Assembly: GCA_027603065.1 (NCBI GenBank)
Contig: JADGJP010000015.1
Location: 283,156 to 347,155, forward strand
DNA: 64,000 nt
Reading direction: 5' to 3'
Source: Geranomyces variabilis
Lineage: Eukaryota > Chytridiomycota > Chytridiomycetes > Spizellomycetales > Powellomycetaceae
Of the stretch, positions 47,891 through 59,323 are shown piece by piece. Positions within the stretch are counted from its first letter, which is position 1. Each line of letters begins with the position of its first letter. Below the pieces are notes generated by a model that had not been told where the DNA came from, did not search any database, and saw only the letters and a list, made by a program, of their open reading frames with translations. The position numbers and the translations under genes were made by a program.

Positions 47891-47957
47891 TACATAACAG
47901 GACCGTCCATGGCCCTGCGTCCGCCTTCTGTACTCTCTTTAACAACCTCTATTCGAA

Positions 47958-49425
47958 ATGTTCTTGTCTCCGCCGCCAACCTTCCACCTCGCGGCTCGCG
48001 AGGCAGCCAGCACAAACATGACTATAGCGCCCGAAGACGACTGCGCACCGCTAGTGGGACCGAACTTTGACCCCGCAAACCCAGAGTTCCAGCGTCTGGT
48101 CATTGCTTTACAGATCACCGTCGTTCTCGCCGCCATCTCTATCAGTGCCAGCTTCTATTTAATCGTAAGTTTTGAAATGTGTGAGGTTGACAGCGAGAAA
48201 ACCCGCCGACTTCCCTCTTTTTCTGGATTTTACAGTTTCGACACTTGAAGAACTACACGCAACCCCAATATCAACGCTGGATCGTCCGCATCCTGCTAAT
48301 GGTGCCCCTTTACGCATTTTCCTCATGCCTCACCTTTCGGTTTTACTGGCTCGCCCCATACATTGACGTTGTGCGGGACTCGTACGAGGCGTTCGCGTTG
48401 TATAGTTTCCACCGCTTGCTGCTGCTCTACCTTGGGCCGGACCTTGAGGCGCAGCATGCACGCATGCAAGGGAAGAAAATCAAGCGGTTTCCGCTGCCGT
48501 TTTGTTGTTGGTGGTATAATCCCGCGGGCTACGCGTATTTGCTTAATACGCGGTATTTGGTGCTGCAGTATGTAGTTGTTAGGTATGTTTCGCGCCGTGC
48601 GCAGGATGGGCAATAAAAGAGGGGGATCTAATTCTTTTTTCTCCTTTCGGTGCGTATAGACCCCTGACAACCTTTATGGCGCTCATCTTTTGGGGATTTG
48701 GCGTTCTGTGCCCCAACTCAAACTCCCCTACCCACGGCCAATTCTGGGTCACGTCCCTGAATCTCCTGAGCAGCACGCTGGCCGTGTACGGTCTCTTCAC
48801 CTTCTACCTCGACATCAGCGCCGACATCCGCGAACACAAACCGCTATGGAAAGTCATCGCCGTAAAATTCATCGTGTTTATGTGCTTCTGGGGCTCCCTT
48901 ATCCTGTCGGCCCTCGTGAAATTCAACGTCATCAAATCGACACAATACTATTCCGCGGAAGCCGCAAGCGATATGCTGAACGCGTTTATCATCTGCGTTG
49001 AGATGCTGATTGCGGCTGCGTTGCATGTGAAAGCGTTTCCGTATACGGATTTCACGCAACTGCGTGCGGGTGCGGCGCCGACGATGAGGTTCTGGCCCGC
49101 GGTGCGGGATTCCCTTTCGCCGAGAGTGTTTTGGAGGGATGTGAAGGACGCGCCAAAGGAAATGAGAGAGCAGCGGCATCGGAGGAAGGAGAGGAGGGAG
49201 AAGAGGTCGGAGTTGGCGAATAGTCTTGGTCGGGACGTTATGATGCCGCCGCCGAGAGTGGCCAGTTTGAAGGAAGCGCAGTTTGTGCGGCCGCCGATGC
49301 GGACGCGGTGGGATGCTGAAGCCGGCAGCGAGGATGATGATGATGATGCGAGCAGTACTAGCAGCGGGCATTCTATGACCTCGGTCGGGAATTTTGCAAA
49401 AAGCGGGAGGCCATTGTATAAATAA
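47958..49425 (+). CDS. TMEM184/DUF300 (Ost-alpha-like) seven-helix membrane protein
   Basis: Three exons (47958-48164, 48236-48582, 48660-49425) sum to 1320 nt (439 residues). An alternative ATG lies at 48018. Family features seen: HLKNYTQPQYQRWIVRILLM, a conserved loop plus helix; DSYEAFALYSFHRLLLLYLG, the YEA(F/L)xxY motif; and a later YLDISADIREHKPLWKV with KFIVFMCFWGS. Seven hydrophobic segments can be placed. The C-terminal 110 residues are charged and probably cytosolic (KERREKRSEL, an Asp run). Relatives are endomembrane or vacuolar proteins related to organic solute transporter alpha. The function in fungi is not settled. Confidence 0.9.
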
Positions 49426-49856
49426 GAAAACAATGTACATAATAACACAAAACCTACCCGGCGCCGCTGTCGACCCCGCAATATTTTCTTCGCTTTACCC
49501 CTTCGAGCATGGATGTGAGTCGACGCGACGACAACGAAATCTAGCCCCGAGCCAGAAGACACACAGTCAGAGCTCACTCAAGCGCTGAAGCACAAAGCGA
49601 CTGTGGTTACAAAATGATCAGACTGCCCCCTGCGGGCAAAATAGGCTTAACCACAGTTAGAATATCTAGCTAGCATCAAGAGGGCTGGCGGGAGGGTGGT
49701 TGATGGTTATGCCGTTCCACGTTTCTGATTTGGGACGCGAAGAGAGAAATTGCTCGTGGTATATGCAATCGACGGCCTAAGTTTTTTTGTTATAACTACC
49801 TTTGTGATATATAATAATGATAATGATCCGGCACTACATGCAACGACCCTCAGATT
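49426..49856. other. convergent 3' region, no gene seen
   Basis: Lies between the stop of the TMEM184-type gene and the stop of the gene fragment on the minus strand. A/T-rich, with no supported coding region. Confidence 0.6.
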
Positions 49857-50338
49857 TTACTCATCGCTAGATGCATCTTTGGCTCCTTTAGCTGCATTCT
49901 TTGGCGGAGTTTTGACCGCATCTAGGAGTTTCTTCCGAGGGGGCGTCAAAGTGATGCGAGGGGCCCTCTTGGTGCGTCCCCTGTTAATTGCGTGGGCAGT
50001 GGTTGCCAGAATATCCTTGAACATGAGAAATGCTTCCACCATTTCCAGCACCGAGAGAATATCGAAATCATTTGTCGGAAATGCCACCTCATGGAAGCGA
50101 TGCATTGCAAACAAGTCCTGCGCAAAAGCAAATTCGATGTAGAAGGTAGCCTTCCCGTCCAGGACGTGAAAAAATGGTACAACAACATTCCGGCAATTTG
50201 GCGATTTGGCACTTAGTTCCAAGATTTGCGAGCGAGCGGTCTTGGCAAGATGGACGAGATTTTCCTTTGCGTGGAGCTCGTGTCGCTTGCAATAAGGTCC
50301 AGAGTTTTCGGCGACACCAATCTCCCGTTCCTCAATCT
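49857..50338 (-). CDS. C-terminal fragment of a PD-(D/E)XK-family relative
   Basis: One open exon after an acceptor (TGATTTCAG) encodes about 160 residues: ENSGPYCKRHELHAKENLVH, then NVVVPFFHVLDGKATFYIEF, VAFPTNDFDILSVLEMVEAF and a basic tail (RAPRITLTPPRKKLLDA). The layout (helix, strand pair, 'F-Y-I' strand, then two helices) parallels the C-terminus of the nuclease-like gene at 4932-6823 (VESFGFMID, EIEIYTMRF, LKDIGLLISALRKIL). No upstream exon with the P-D...E-x-K motif was found before 50338. It may be a truncated copy, or its other exons are unrecognised. Confidence 0.45.
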
Positions 50339-51190
50339 GAAATCAAGTGCGGACCATACAATCAACATTAGCTAAGGATAACCTTTCCTACCCACGGTAT
50401 CATTGCTCAGCACGTGGCTGGAACTGTGGCCACCGCATGTGTAAAGCCCTTGTGTCTTTCCCGCCCGAGACATGAGTTTCTTCACATTTTTGAGGGCCAA
50501 TCCACACCAGAATTTCCCGTGTATTAGTCGCAATGACTCATGACCCTGTCATTTTGTTCTCAAGTCCAAAAATTGTGGTTCTCGCCCCGACCTTTCCTTT
50601 CTTGCAGTCATGAGAAGAGGTATTCTGGAAGCCGGTACGTGCCGCCACACCATGTCTCATGTCTCAACAGTCGACACTTTCACAGCTGAACGCTTCGCCA
50701 AGCTATTCTTTGCCTCCGGGTTGAAGAAATTGCCCACTCGCTCACACCCGTTCTCTAGGACGTTTGCCCGAAATTCGCCTGCATGGCTGGACACGCTGCC
50801 GGTCTGAAAGACCTGGATCTCCCCAAGATATCACTATCATGGCTGGACGCTCCGCTGATTGCGCGTTAAGAGCTCAACTTAAAGGACTCGCCAACATGCG
50901 CAAACTTCTCACTCAGGATCTTTGCCACGGCAAGTTTCTTTCCGTGCTTGGGCACTTGCTCCCTTTCCACGTCCCCCACGTCTCCTCACGAGGTTTTGCA
51001 GCTTAAGCGGCCGGCTTACCTGGTATAAATAATCCACAAGCTTTCCCTTCTTCTTCTCGTTGTTGCACCGGCATTGTTTTTCTCTCTGGTCCGTGATGGA
51101 CATGAGCTCGCCACTTTAATTCAAGGGACAAGAAAAGATGAGTTATATGTTGCGTTACTTGATGCCCAAACCGACTCCGTGATCAACGTA
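50339..51190. other. no clear gene
   Basis: Short frames on both strands only. A plus-strand stretch at 50610-50807 (TFTAERFAKLFFASGLKKLP) looks mildly coding-like after a TTGCAG acceptor but has no partner exons I can place. Confidence 0.4.
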
Positions 51191-52338
51191 CTAAAAGAGA
51201 AGCGGCTCTCCAGGCAGTTTCGCAAACGACGCCACTGCGTGCATATCCATGGTCCGCTCATTCCTGAGGTTGCGGTGGGCGTACTTGCCAATGTACGCGG
51301 CCATGTCTTGGAAGCAACGGCCAAGGTAGGCTACCTCTTCGTCCTGCAAATCGCAAACAAAGCAAAAATATTGATGCTCCCAGTCATCGTTTTGGGTGCT
51401 ACCTTCCAACATCCCGTACCTCGCAAACTGCCTCGACCTCGCTCTCGTCGCCTTTCAGTTCTTGCCAGAGCTGACGCAGGCCACCGCTGGTTATGGACTT
51501 GGCGATGGCATGAATGGAGCCGTGGTGGCTCCAGGTTTCCGCCTCCAACAAGTACGCCATGCGCGGGCCCCGGCCGATTTGCATCGCCGCTTCAACCGTT
51601 CCCTTAATCTGGCGCTTTATTTCGTCGGAGATTAGATCCATCCGACGAGCATCGTCGGTGTCGAGCACCCCCCAGAACAGCACCCCGGACTCAATGAACT
51701 CAGCGTTCTTCTTCGTGTGCAGCTGTCGAATCTCTGCCACCAGGCTCTCCACCCCCGGCGAAGCGTGCAAATTCACTTCCGGGGCAGTTACACCATCGAC
51801 CACACTCTCTTCCGCCCTTGCCCGCTTCTTGTTGATGCTGCTCGGCTTGATCAACTTGGTGACCAGTTCTGCAGTCGTGTTGGCGTGGACATTGTTTGCT
51901 TCGCTTTGTGCCTTGTTGGCTTCGCCTTGCAGGTGAGTGATTCTCAATAGTTTTTCGTTCACATTTTGCGTCAACCTCTCAAACAACTCCTTGCTCTATT
52001 CTCATTTTATTAATATACATTACGCACAAGCGCCAATACGGCTTTACGGCGCGAAGTACGTCGCGAGACACACAGATTATCGTACACAACGCATCAATGA
52101 TGATTGAGGGAAAACACTGTGTGTCAGTAGCGCTAAACGACTTTTTTTGCTTTGCACTTACTGTTAGAAACCAAGCGAGTCGTTCAGCGCGTCGCTGCTG
52201 CTGCTTGTTGCGGTTTTCCGGCAGCGGCAAAGCCTGTTCCTCGTCACGCCACATTGCCGACAGCTCCTCCCATGACTTATCGTCATTATCGGCTACGGCA
52301 CTTTCAAAGGCGAGGTGGTGCGCTTGTTTCTGGGTCAT
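51191..52338 (-). CDS. hypothetical protein with coiled coil, 301 aa
   Basis: Three exons (52162-52338, 51420-51995, 51191-51343) sum to 906 nt, all joins in phase. The protein starts MTQKQAHHLAFESAVADNDD and has SWEELSAMWRDEEQAL. A helical, probably coiled-coil part follows (ELFERLTQNVNEKLLRI, HLQGEANKAQSEANN), then a basic nuclear-signal-like patch (SSINKKRARAEE). The second half contains FIESGVLFWGVLDTDDARRM, ISDEIKRQIKGTVEAAMQIG and DEEVAYLGRCFQDMAAYIGK. I recognise no domain. It sits in a repeat-rich accessory stretch beside another orphan gene. Confidence 0.6.
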
Positions 52339-52502
52339 TGTGGGATTCGATTGGTGAGCGATGGTGCTGGGATCTCGCGAAACCGCCCTGGGATCGACGG
52401 GCTGCGCGCACGCGTATAGCGCGTCCAGGCGAGGGTACCGGTACCTCAATCCTGGTTCCAGCCGCCCTCCCGAGCACAATTAGACGCGCGTCCCTCACCC
52501 AG

Positions 52503-52632
52503 AGCGTCCCTCCCCATCATCGGTGCCTACCATCTTTCTTACCTCCTCGCATCTCTTTGCAACCAACAGAGCGTCCCTCCCATCATCGGTGCCTACCATC
52601 TTTCTTACCTCCTCGCATCTCTTTGCAACCAA
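52503..52632. repeat. tandem direct repeat, two copies of about 65 bp
   Basis: Copies at 52503-52569 and 52570-52632 (unit begins AGCGTCCCTCC, contains CATCATCGGTGCCTACC, ends CTCTTTGCAACCAA) are almost identical. Confidence 0.95.
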
Positions 52633-52737
52633 TCAATCCCGGTGACATCCGTCTCCTCGCAACAACGCATTCGCCGGTAAGTCCTTGGCCCTACCCTGCT
52701 ACCATTATTTCCCTCTTTGACGGTTATGGCACTGGCT

Positions 52738-53022
52738 GCGAAGGCAGTGCGGGAGACAACACCTTGTTTGAAATGCGCAAGATGCTTCTTCCTGGCTTGG
52801 AGGCCATTTAAGTTTGACCTACCTGTCTGCCGGCAATTTGATTTAAGTTGAGAAAGGCCGGTTAACCGTTAAAGCTGCGCTTTCGGACGATGGTTTCTGC
52901 GAAAGCAGTGCGGGAGACAGCACCTTGTTCGTAATGCACAAGATGCTTCTTCCTGGCTTGGAGGCCATTTAAGTTTGACCTACCTGTCCGCCAGCAATTT
53001 GATTTAAGTTGAGAAAGGCTGG
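52738..53022. repeat. direct repeat, two copies of about 125 bp, period 161 bp
   Basis: Copies at 52738-52862 and 52899-53022 share GCAGTGCGGGAGACA, AAGATGCTTCTTCCTGGCTT, GGAGGCCATTTAAGTTTGAC and AATTTGATTTAAGTTGAGAA with a few substitutions. They are separated by about 36 unique bases. No open frame is preserved. Confidence 0.93.
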
Positions 53023-53184
53023 TTCGCCCGAAAGAGTCAGTGCATTACGTGCACTGGCTGAAAGCTTTTGCAGTCGATTGCTTTATGTTCAGTATGCTTG
53101 TTTGGTTACCAGCTACTGACCGCCCGTCTCCTTTCTCTTTGGTTTCTGTTTCTGCAAGTGCTATCGCCCTCCAAAACCTGAATT

Positions 53185-53735
53185 TCAAGTACCTTTGAAT
53201 ATCATCAACGTTTCCCACTCCAGTGGTGGGACGTTGTGGTCCATACTCTGCCGTAAGTCTTTGATGTCCTTGATAAATTGAGACAAATTTTGCTTACCGT
53301 GAATGGTATTGATTTCGTGTCCCTGCTGCGCAGTCTGCATAATTGCGCCGGTTCGACAAACAACCCGCTGATACTTCGCTTCGTGGCCGCTTGAATGCAA
53401 TTGGACAGCGCACAGTACATAACCGCCTGCGCCATTTGAGAAAAAGAATACGACGGTCTAAGCTAAGACCGTATATGCGGCAGGTAGGTGAAAATCAAAT
53501 AAACGTCTGCGCTCCAGCCCATTTTTATGCACTAACGCAAAGTGTGGCGCGCGGCCTGCCATTTTCTGAACAGGAATCGAGCAGAAGCGTGCTGCTGCGA
53601 GACATTGGCGAGCGTTGGATACTCAATAGTAGCAAGATACCGGTAACCCTCGCCGCGCCCACCCGGGCGGAGTAGGTCCGCGCGAAGTAATGCTTCTTGG
53701 TCGTCGTCCCATGTTTGCGAGAGAGATTTGTACAA
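53185..53735 (-). CDS. weak hypothetical coding fragments
   Basis: Two minus-strand stretches have coding-like composition: 53532-53735 (SLSQTWDDDQEALLRADLL, YLATIEYPTLANVSQQHASA) and 53185-53400 (QTAQQGHEINTIH, DLRQSMDHNVPPLEWETLM). I could not connect them by convincing splice sites and recognise no domain. They could be exons of one orphan gene or decayed sequence. Confidence 0.25.
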
Positions 53736-55282
53736 TGATCGAAGTGAGATTTTGCAAGCAAATTTCTGTGCATATTTATGAAGGGGTACAAACTATCCAA
53801 TTTTTGTTGCAAATATCACACGAAGCAAGAGGCATTTATCGCTTGATTCGGCACCTAGCCCTCATCTGATCAATATCAGGTTTCTGGGATAGGGCCACAG
53901 CGATAGGAAGCCAAGATGCCGCGCCGCAATTTCCTGGAGACTCCGGGAGACGTTTAGCCGCCATGGTTTCCCTTAGTAGGGTTCTCAGTATCCTAACTAG
54001 ATGCTGAGAATTTCCAACTCCTCGGGTGAAGGGGACCATTGCGTATGCTTCGAACCGATGGTCTTCTGCTGGGTTGCGCCGTCATTATGGCCTGAAACTG
54101 ATACTAGTATTCCTTATCCTCTCATCCTCATCCAAGGGATTTCGTCTGTCAGCATCGACCCGCATTTTGACATCGTCATCCGCATAAAAACGCTTTGTCG
54201 TCCTCGTGTCCCGCTTGCAAAGATCGCTAGTTGGCCTGACCGGCGAAGTTAATGTCCTCGTTGGCGCGCACAGAGCCAGATCAAAGGCGTAGACTGGTCT
54301 TTTTGTGATAAATGTGTCATCTTCGACTGCGGCAAAGAAGTCGACCCAGCAACACGCTTCGCGCAGGTCGTCCGTGCCCGCTTACGGGATCGTCAACTCA
54401 TATTGTTGTGCATTGGTTTCTTTTCCAAATGTCGAAAGGGCGACGTCTCTTTCCGCAGGCCTGCAGCACGTTGAGGGCGCGCATTTCTGCATGGCGCACG
54501 GGGTTGTTGGCTGTTTGCGACCGATGTATCGATTTTACTTCCACCACTGTGAGGAGTCTGTGTTCCCCTAACCTCCCCATCCCCTGTTGATACTGCTGAG
54601 ATCATGACACCGCGAACACTTGTTTTCCAGTCAGGACTCCATTGACGTCAAAAGGTCAATAGAAAAAGTGAACTGAGTAGGGCTTTCTATGGACGCTCGT
54701 GCTTTTGTAATTCGCCCACCGCGCCTATTTGATGCGGTTGTAAGGAGTCGAAACGTAGTCTCCAGCAAAGCTGGAAACGCCACTGACCATTTCGCGCAAA
54801 TTTTGCGAGGTACCCGGTTCATCCGATGGAAAAGGAGCCAATATCAATTGAAAGCTTCGATATAAACTCATATGACTGTATAGAAGGGTCATAGAGTCGC
54901 TTGACTTGGGTTTTGGGCAGTTCCATTGGTTGTGAGTCATTGCGCGTCGGATGAGTCACACTTGTCTATATGTGGCCTCTCCCAATTCGCGCGGCCTTTT
55001 CGCCTTTCCCTGTGGTAGTGGGCAAGTCGCTTCTCACACAAGACTTCGCACGCAAAGTTCCCCGCTCCCTTGCCCACACAACGACATCTCTGTATTTAAG
55101 GACTCGTCTCCGCGCACCAGCAGCGCCTGCTTTCCAATATCTCTCTGTATTTAAGGACTCGTCCCCGCGTACCAGCAGCGCCTGCTTTCCATATCACTGT
55201 CTCCTCAAAGCCCTCATTCAGCTGGAATAAGGCTTCGCCTCCCAGTTTCCCACCAAACAAGTGGTCCCCCACCTCGTGCAGA
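53736..55282. other. accessory intergenic, no supported gene
   Basis: Only short frames. A minus-strand stretch near 54400-54580 contains NNPVRHAEMRALNVLQAC, faintly like a deaminase H-A-E motif, but no PCxxC partner was found. The right part (55086-55196) carries a tandem repeat and then the promoter of the VWA gene. Confidence 0.45.
55086..55196. repeat. tandem direct repeat, two copies of about 55 bp upstream of the VWA gene
   Basis: Unit CTCTGTATTTAAGGACTCG ... CAGCAGCGCCTGCTTTCC occurs at about 55086-55140 and 55143-55193 with a few substitutions. It ends about 90 bp before the VWA start codon, so it may influence its promoter. Confidence 0.9.
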
Positions 55283-58200
55283 ATGCTACGATTAAAGCCA
55301 GAATCGCCAGTGTGTCACGTCTCCCGCACCTATCAGGGATATGTTGCTCGAATTAGGCTGCCTGACGACGTTGCGCTCACGAACGAGAAAATGAGCGGCA
55401 AAACTGCCGTGCTTCCCACGCCGGTTCTCGTCGTGGACGTCTCTGGTAAATTGTTGTTGTCCCAACGTTTAACATCATTAGCGAGCGTGGTCCTAAATAT
55501 GTTTTGTTCTAGGCTCCATGGGTCAATACGCCAATCGCCTCATACAATCCTTACTTCCCAACGCGCTGGAGAGCCTGCACTACCCGGCCGACACACGGGT
55601 TCACATTGTCACTTTCGAGGCCAACACCGTCCACGACACCGTTACTATTACAGGCCTGCGCAACTACAAAAACTACACTCAAGGCGGAACCCAGATGAGC
55701 GGCGTTCCCAAGATTCTGCGAGGCATCTTGGAGTCCGGCGAGTCTGGATACCTCCTTGTCGCTGTCTCGGACGGCGAGGTATGGGACCAGACTGAAACGC
55801 AGGCGGCTGCTGCAGTCACAGCCGAGGCCATTGCAGCTACAACCGCTTCAATCAGCTCGCACGCGATCAGGTTTAACACGGGCGGCCAGTCTGACACACG
55901 GGCGCTGTCGTCGCTTCTTCAACTCGACAATACGGGACTCGTTACTTCGTTGACGGAGATTGACGCATCGTGGCCCGCTGACAGGGTCTTACTCGAGCTC
56001 GAGAAGGCCATCTCGCGCGACGGACAGCTGTCGGTCCCCACCGTTTCTATAGAGATTACCGGTGCAAACGTGCGCAAGTTTCCTTGGGGCGAAGCCGCTG
56101 CGACAACGGCTTCGTCAGTGATTCCTGTTGGCGACAATGGAGAACACACCATTTGGCTAGACGCCATTCCGGACAAGGTTATCGTCGGCGGAATTTCGGT
56201 TCCTATTAACGTGAACGACTCGTTTATGAACCGCGGTACTTACCAGCAGACTCTTGGGAAGGACGTTGAGGGCTTCTTACAGCGTGCCAAAATCCTTAAG
56301 GTCGTCGACACGGATGCTTCGCAAAAGCAGTTAGACTGCATGATGAGCTACTTTGATGGAGTCGAAAATTCCTTTGGGGCTGAGGACGAGGAAAACGCAG
56401 AGGAGAAGGAGAACGGACAACCAAATCTCCGCGCCCGCTCTGACCGACTGCGACGAATGGTACGCAAAGCAACCGGCTCGATTAAAACCCGCCTCTTGTC
56501 AATTGTAAACGACACGCGCGTTGGCACAATGAATGCGTCGCAGCAGGCAGACTACTTACGAACTGTAGACGTCAACAAAACTTCGAAGGCCTTGGCGAAG
56601 CGAGCAGCCGCGTCGGCCGATGCGCTTGATTTCGACGCAGCAATGCGGCGAGAGGTTCGTAACATGCGAAATAACCTTTCGGAGCTGAAGGACGTGGATG
56701 ACTCCAAGCACATGGTATCGTTCTATTCTCGTGCGACGACTCTGGATGGCATCAAGACGGTGTGCGAACTTGCAGACGATGGAACGCTGGAAAATATCAA
56801 TGTCGCGCAAGTCATCGAGCTTTTCAACATTGTCGGCGTTCCCTGTGATGCACCTGTTGGCGATTATCCCGATCCCATGACGTACTGCCTCAACGAGGTC
56901 TTTCCAGTTTGCAATGTTAGCTTGGCTGATGTTCTCGTCCACACTGTCGACTCTGGGGGCCGGGCCCTCAAGACCCCCGCCACTGATCGTGAAATAATCA
57001 ATGTGGTCCCGATTTTTGAGGATGACCGCATCGTGCGCTTCCTTCAAAGACATGCCCCTACGCTTCTCGAGTACGTCGCCAGTGTCGGAATGCGGAGAAT
57101 GATCGTCGCTGTCCCTAAAACGATGGGCTATACGATGCTAGCGGGGGTCTGGAAGATGATGGAGACGGTCGCAAAAGAACCTTCCGAAATTGCCATCCGG
57201 ACGTTCCTGTATCTGGTTGAGCAGCTCCCCGCCACTGTCGGAAACGCCTTTGCGCACACGCTGGCGCTGATCGACAACAAGAACGACGACCCACATCTAT
57301 CTTTTTCCCTCGCGTACAATGGCGTGATTAACATGTTGGTGGCGTTACTACACGGCATACGCGAGAAGAAAGAGTTTGACATGGCAAAGTTGCTCCGCGC
57401 GCTCTACTCGTTTGAGGTCTGGCAGGCGGTCAGAAAGCTGTATCGACCTATCGACGGGGAGGTGGAGCGGATGATTCAGCGGTTGTTTAATGTGGACTTT
57501 GACACTTGGCGCATCCCCGTTACGCCGTTGTTTGACGAGGATGTCGCTCCGGAAGATGTGAAGTCTACCTGGCCGGCGGTTCTCGACGAAACTTACAGGA
57601 AGACCTTATACAAGTCATGCTGGTACGTCGACTTCATGACCTACATTCCCAGCATGTTCGGCATCGCGGCTTCCAGGGTCGACATGGACGAAAAGATTGG
57701 CCAGTTCAAAAACCTGCCGGTATTCGACGACACCTACAAGGCCGCGATTCTCGGCGTTCCGGATCTTTGCAAGTTTCAAGAGACAGTCTTACTTCAGGCG
57801 CTCGTCTACACGACGAAAAAGAGCCGAGTGGACGAAGAGACCAATCGTCCAATCTTGCCGGATCCAGGGGACGCGGACTCGAATTCGCTGGGTCAGCGTG
57901 CGCTGCGTGACATCTACATACGGCGATACCACGCGGATCTGGGGAAGAAAGCTGCGGAGGAGGACGCCATCCTTGTCCAGGAACTTGTCACTGGCTTGCT
58001 CGCTGCCCCAGACATGACAGCCTTCTTACAGCTCATCGAGTCGGGAGTCACGCGCGGTTGCCGAACAATGACCCTCGCAACGCCGTCCAGCCAAGCGTTT
58101 GTCGCCCTCAAGCCTGCAATTTTCACAGCGACACCCAGCCAAGAAATCCCTCACCACGCCGCAAAACTTGCGTTCCTCATCGCCGGCACTACCGCACCTG

Positions 58201-58541
58201 ATGAATCATCGACAACCACATGGAACAACGGCAACATGCTCCTCCCCTTCCGCACGTCCTGGTCCCGGATTTTCGAGGCTCTGGACGGAGGCGAGAAGCT
58301 CTGGCGGTGGTTGCGCAAGCTGCAGCGGAAGCGCGTGCATCGGTACCGGGAGGGAGACGGCAACCGCCACGGACACTCGAATGAGCTGGTCAGCTACTGG
58401 GCGATGGGATATCCCACTATTGCTGTCATGAGAGCTGATGTGTCTGATGCGAAGTGGGATGAGTACCGTAAAGCTCACCAAAACTGCTGCGGGTTCATCA
58501 ATGGTGCGTACTCAGGACCCTTGAATGAGACAAAGGCCTGA
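55283..58541 (+). CDS. large VWA-domain protein of unknown function, 1063 aa
   Basis: Two exons (55283-55445, 55513-58541) sum to 3192 nt. The intron splits the metal-ion-dependent adhesion site, which reads DVSGSMG once spliced. Other VWA features are VHIVTFEAN, the MIDAS Thr in YTQGGTQMSG, and LLVAVSDGE (about residues 45-160). A beta-rich part follows (TVSIEITGANVRKFPWGE; HTIWLDAIPDKVIVGGIS). After it come an acidic linker (AEDEENAEEKENG) and a long helical region to the C-terminus (EFDMAKLLRALYSFEVW, IGQFKNLPVFDDTYKAAI) that I do not recognise. No signal peptide or membrane helix is evident, so it is probably intracellular. The single intron and 3 kb exon contrast with neighbouring intron-rich genes. 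Confidence 0.85.
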
Positions 58542-59323
58542 TGGATGTGCGTGTTAATTGTAGTTCTAGCATCTATTTATCTATTTTCATGTAAATACAC
58601 GTTGCTTTTACTTGCTGAGGTTGGAAGGTGGTGGGTCGCTGCGGGATGCTGTTTGTGTTTGTGGTGGTTGCGCTATATGCTTTTTAGACCGGCAGTGCTA
58701 GCAGTGCTATTGCTCGCATAGTGAAACCCATTATCTTCTAACCAGATTCTTAAGCGCACGAAGTAAGGGATGCGTTGCTGCGGTGGGAGCAAAATATTCG
58801 ACAGCTGAGGTGGCGGTGCATGAACTGTTTTGTTCATTTAACTGCGCGCGCTCCTTTCAAGTTCCCCCTTTCTGTCCTTCCCTTAATAAAATGAAATACC
58901 CAAACCCTCTTTTGTTCCTTTTTTTTTGTACTTGATGGTTTTTTGTCCTTGATGAATAGTGTTTGGCTAAAAGTGGTGGCCTTCCCCAAGGCCAAAACCA
59001 GCTGCCCAGCGGTAAAGGGGGCATACCCAATCTGACAGGTTTCCAAAAAGTTAGTGAAGTTGGCATGAGAGCGGTCTACTACGACAAGAATGATAATTAA
59101 TGTACATTGACTACACCCGCCTTCCTATGAAGCAAATACTATGCATGTTTGCAAGGGCGTGCAGCGCCAGCAATCGTGGATGCGTGGGGATGAGAAGGAG
59201 GGGGTGCGAAAAGCCTCAAGTCTCGCGCGTGGCGGGCGTCAAGGGCGGGAGGGCAAAGGGCCGGTAACAGTTGGATGGAAGGAGACCAAGTCGGACTACG
59301 TGTGTGATCGTCTGATTCCTTTT
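58542..59323. other. convergent 3' region, no gene seen
   Basis: Lies between the VWA stop and the eIF2-alpha stop. Open frames at 58834-59066 and 59141-59437 overlap in several frames and carry no recognisable content. Confidence 0.6.

Noticed and set aside
54398-54580. Possible deaminase motif HAEMRALN on the minus strand
   Set aside because: No PCxxC motif or conserved core nearby; the frame is only 60 residues.
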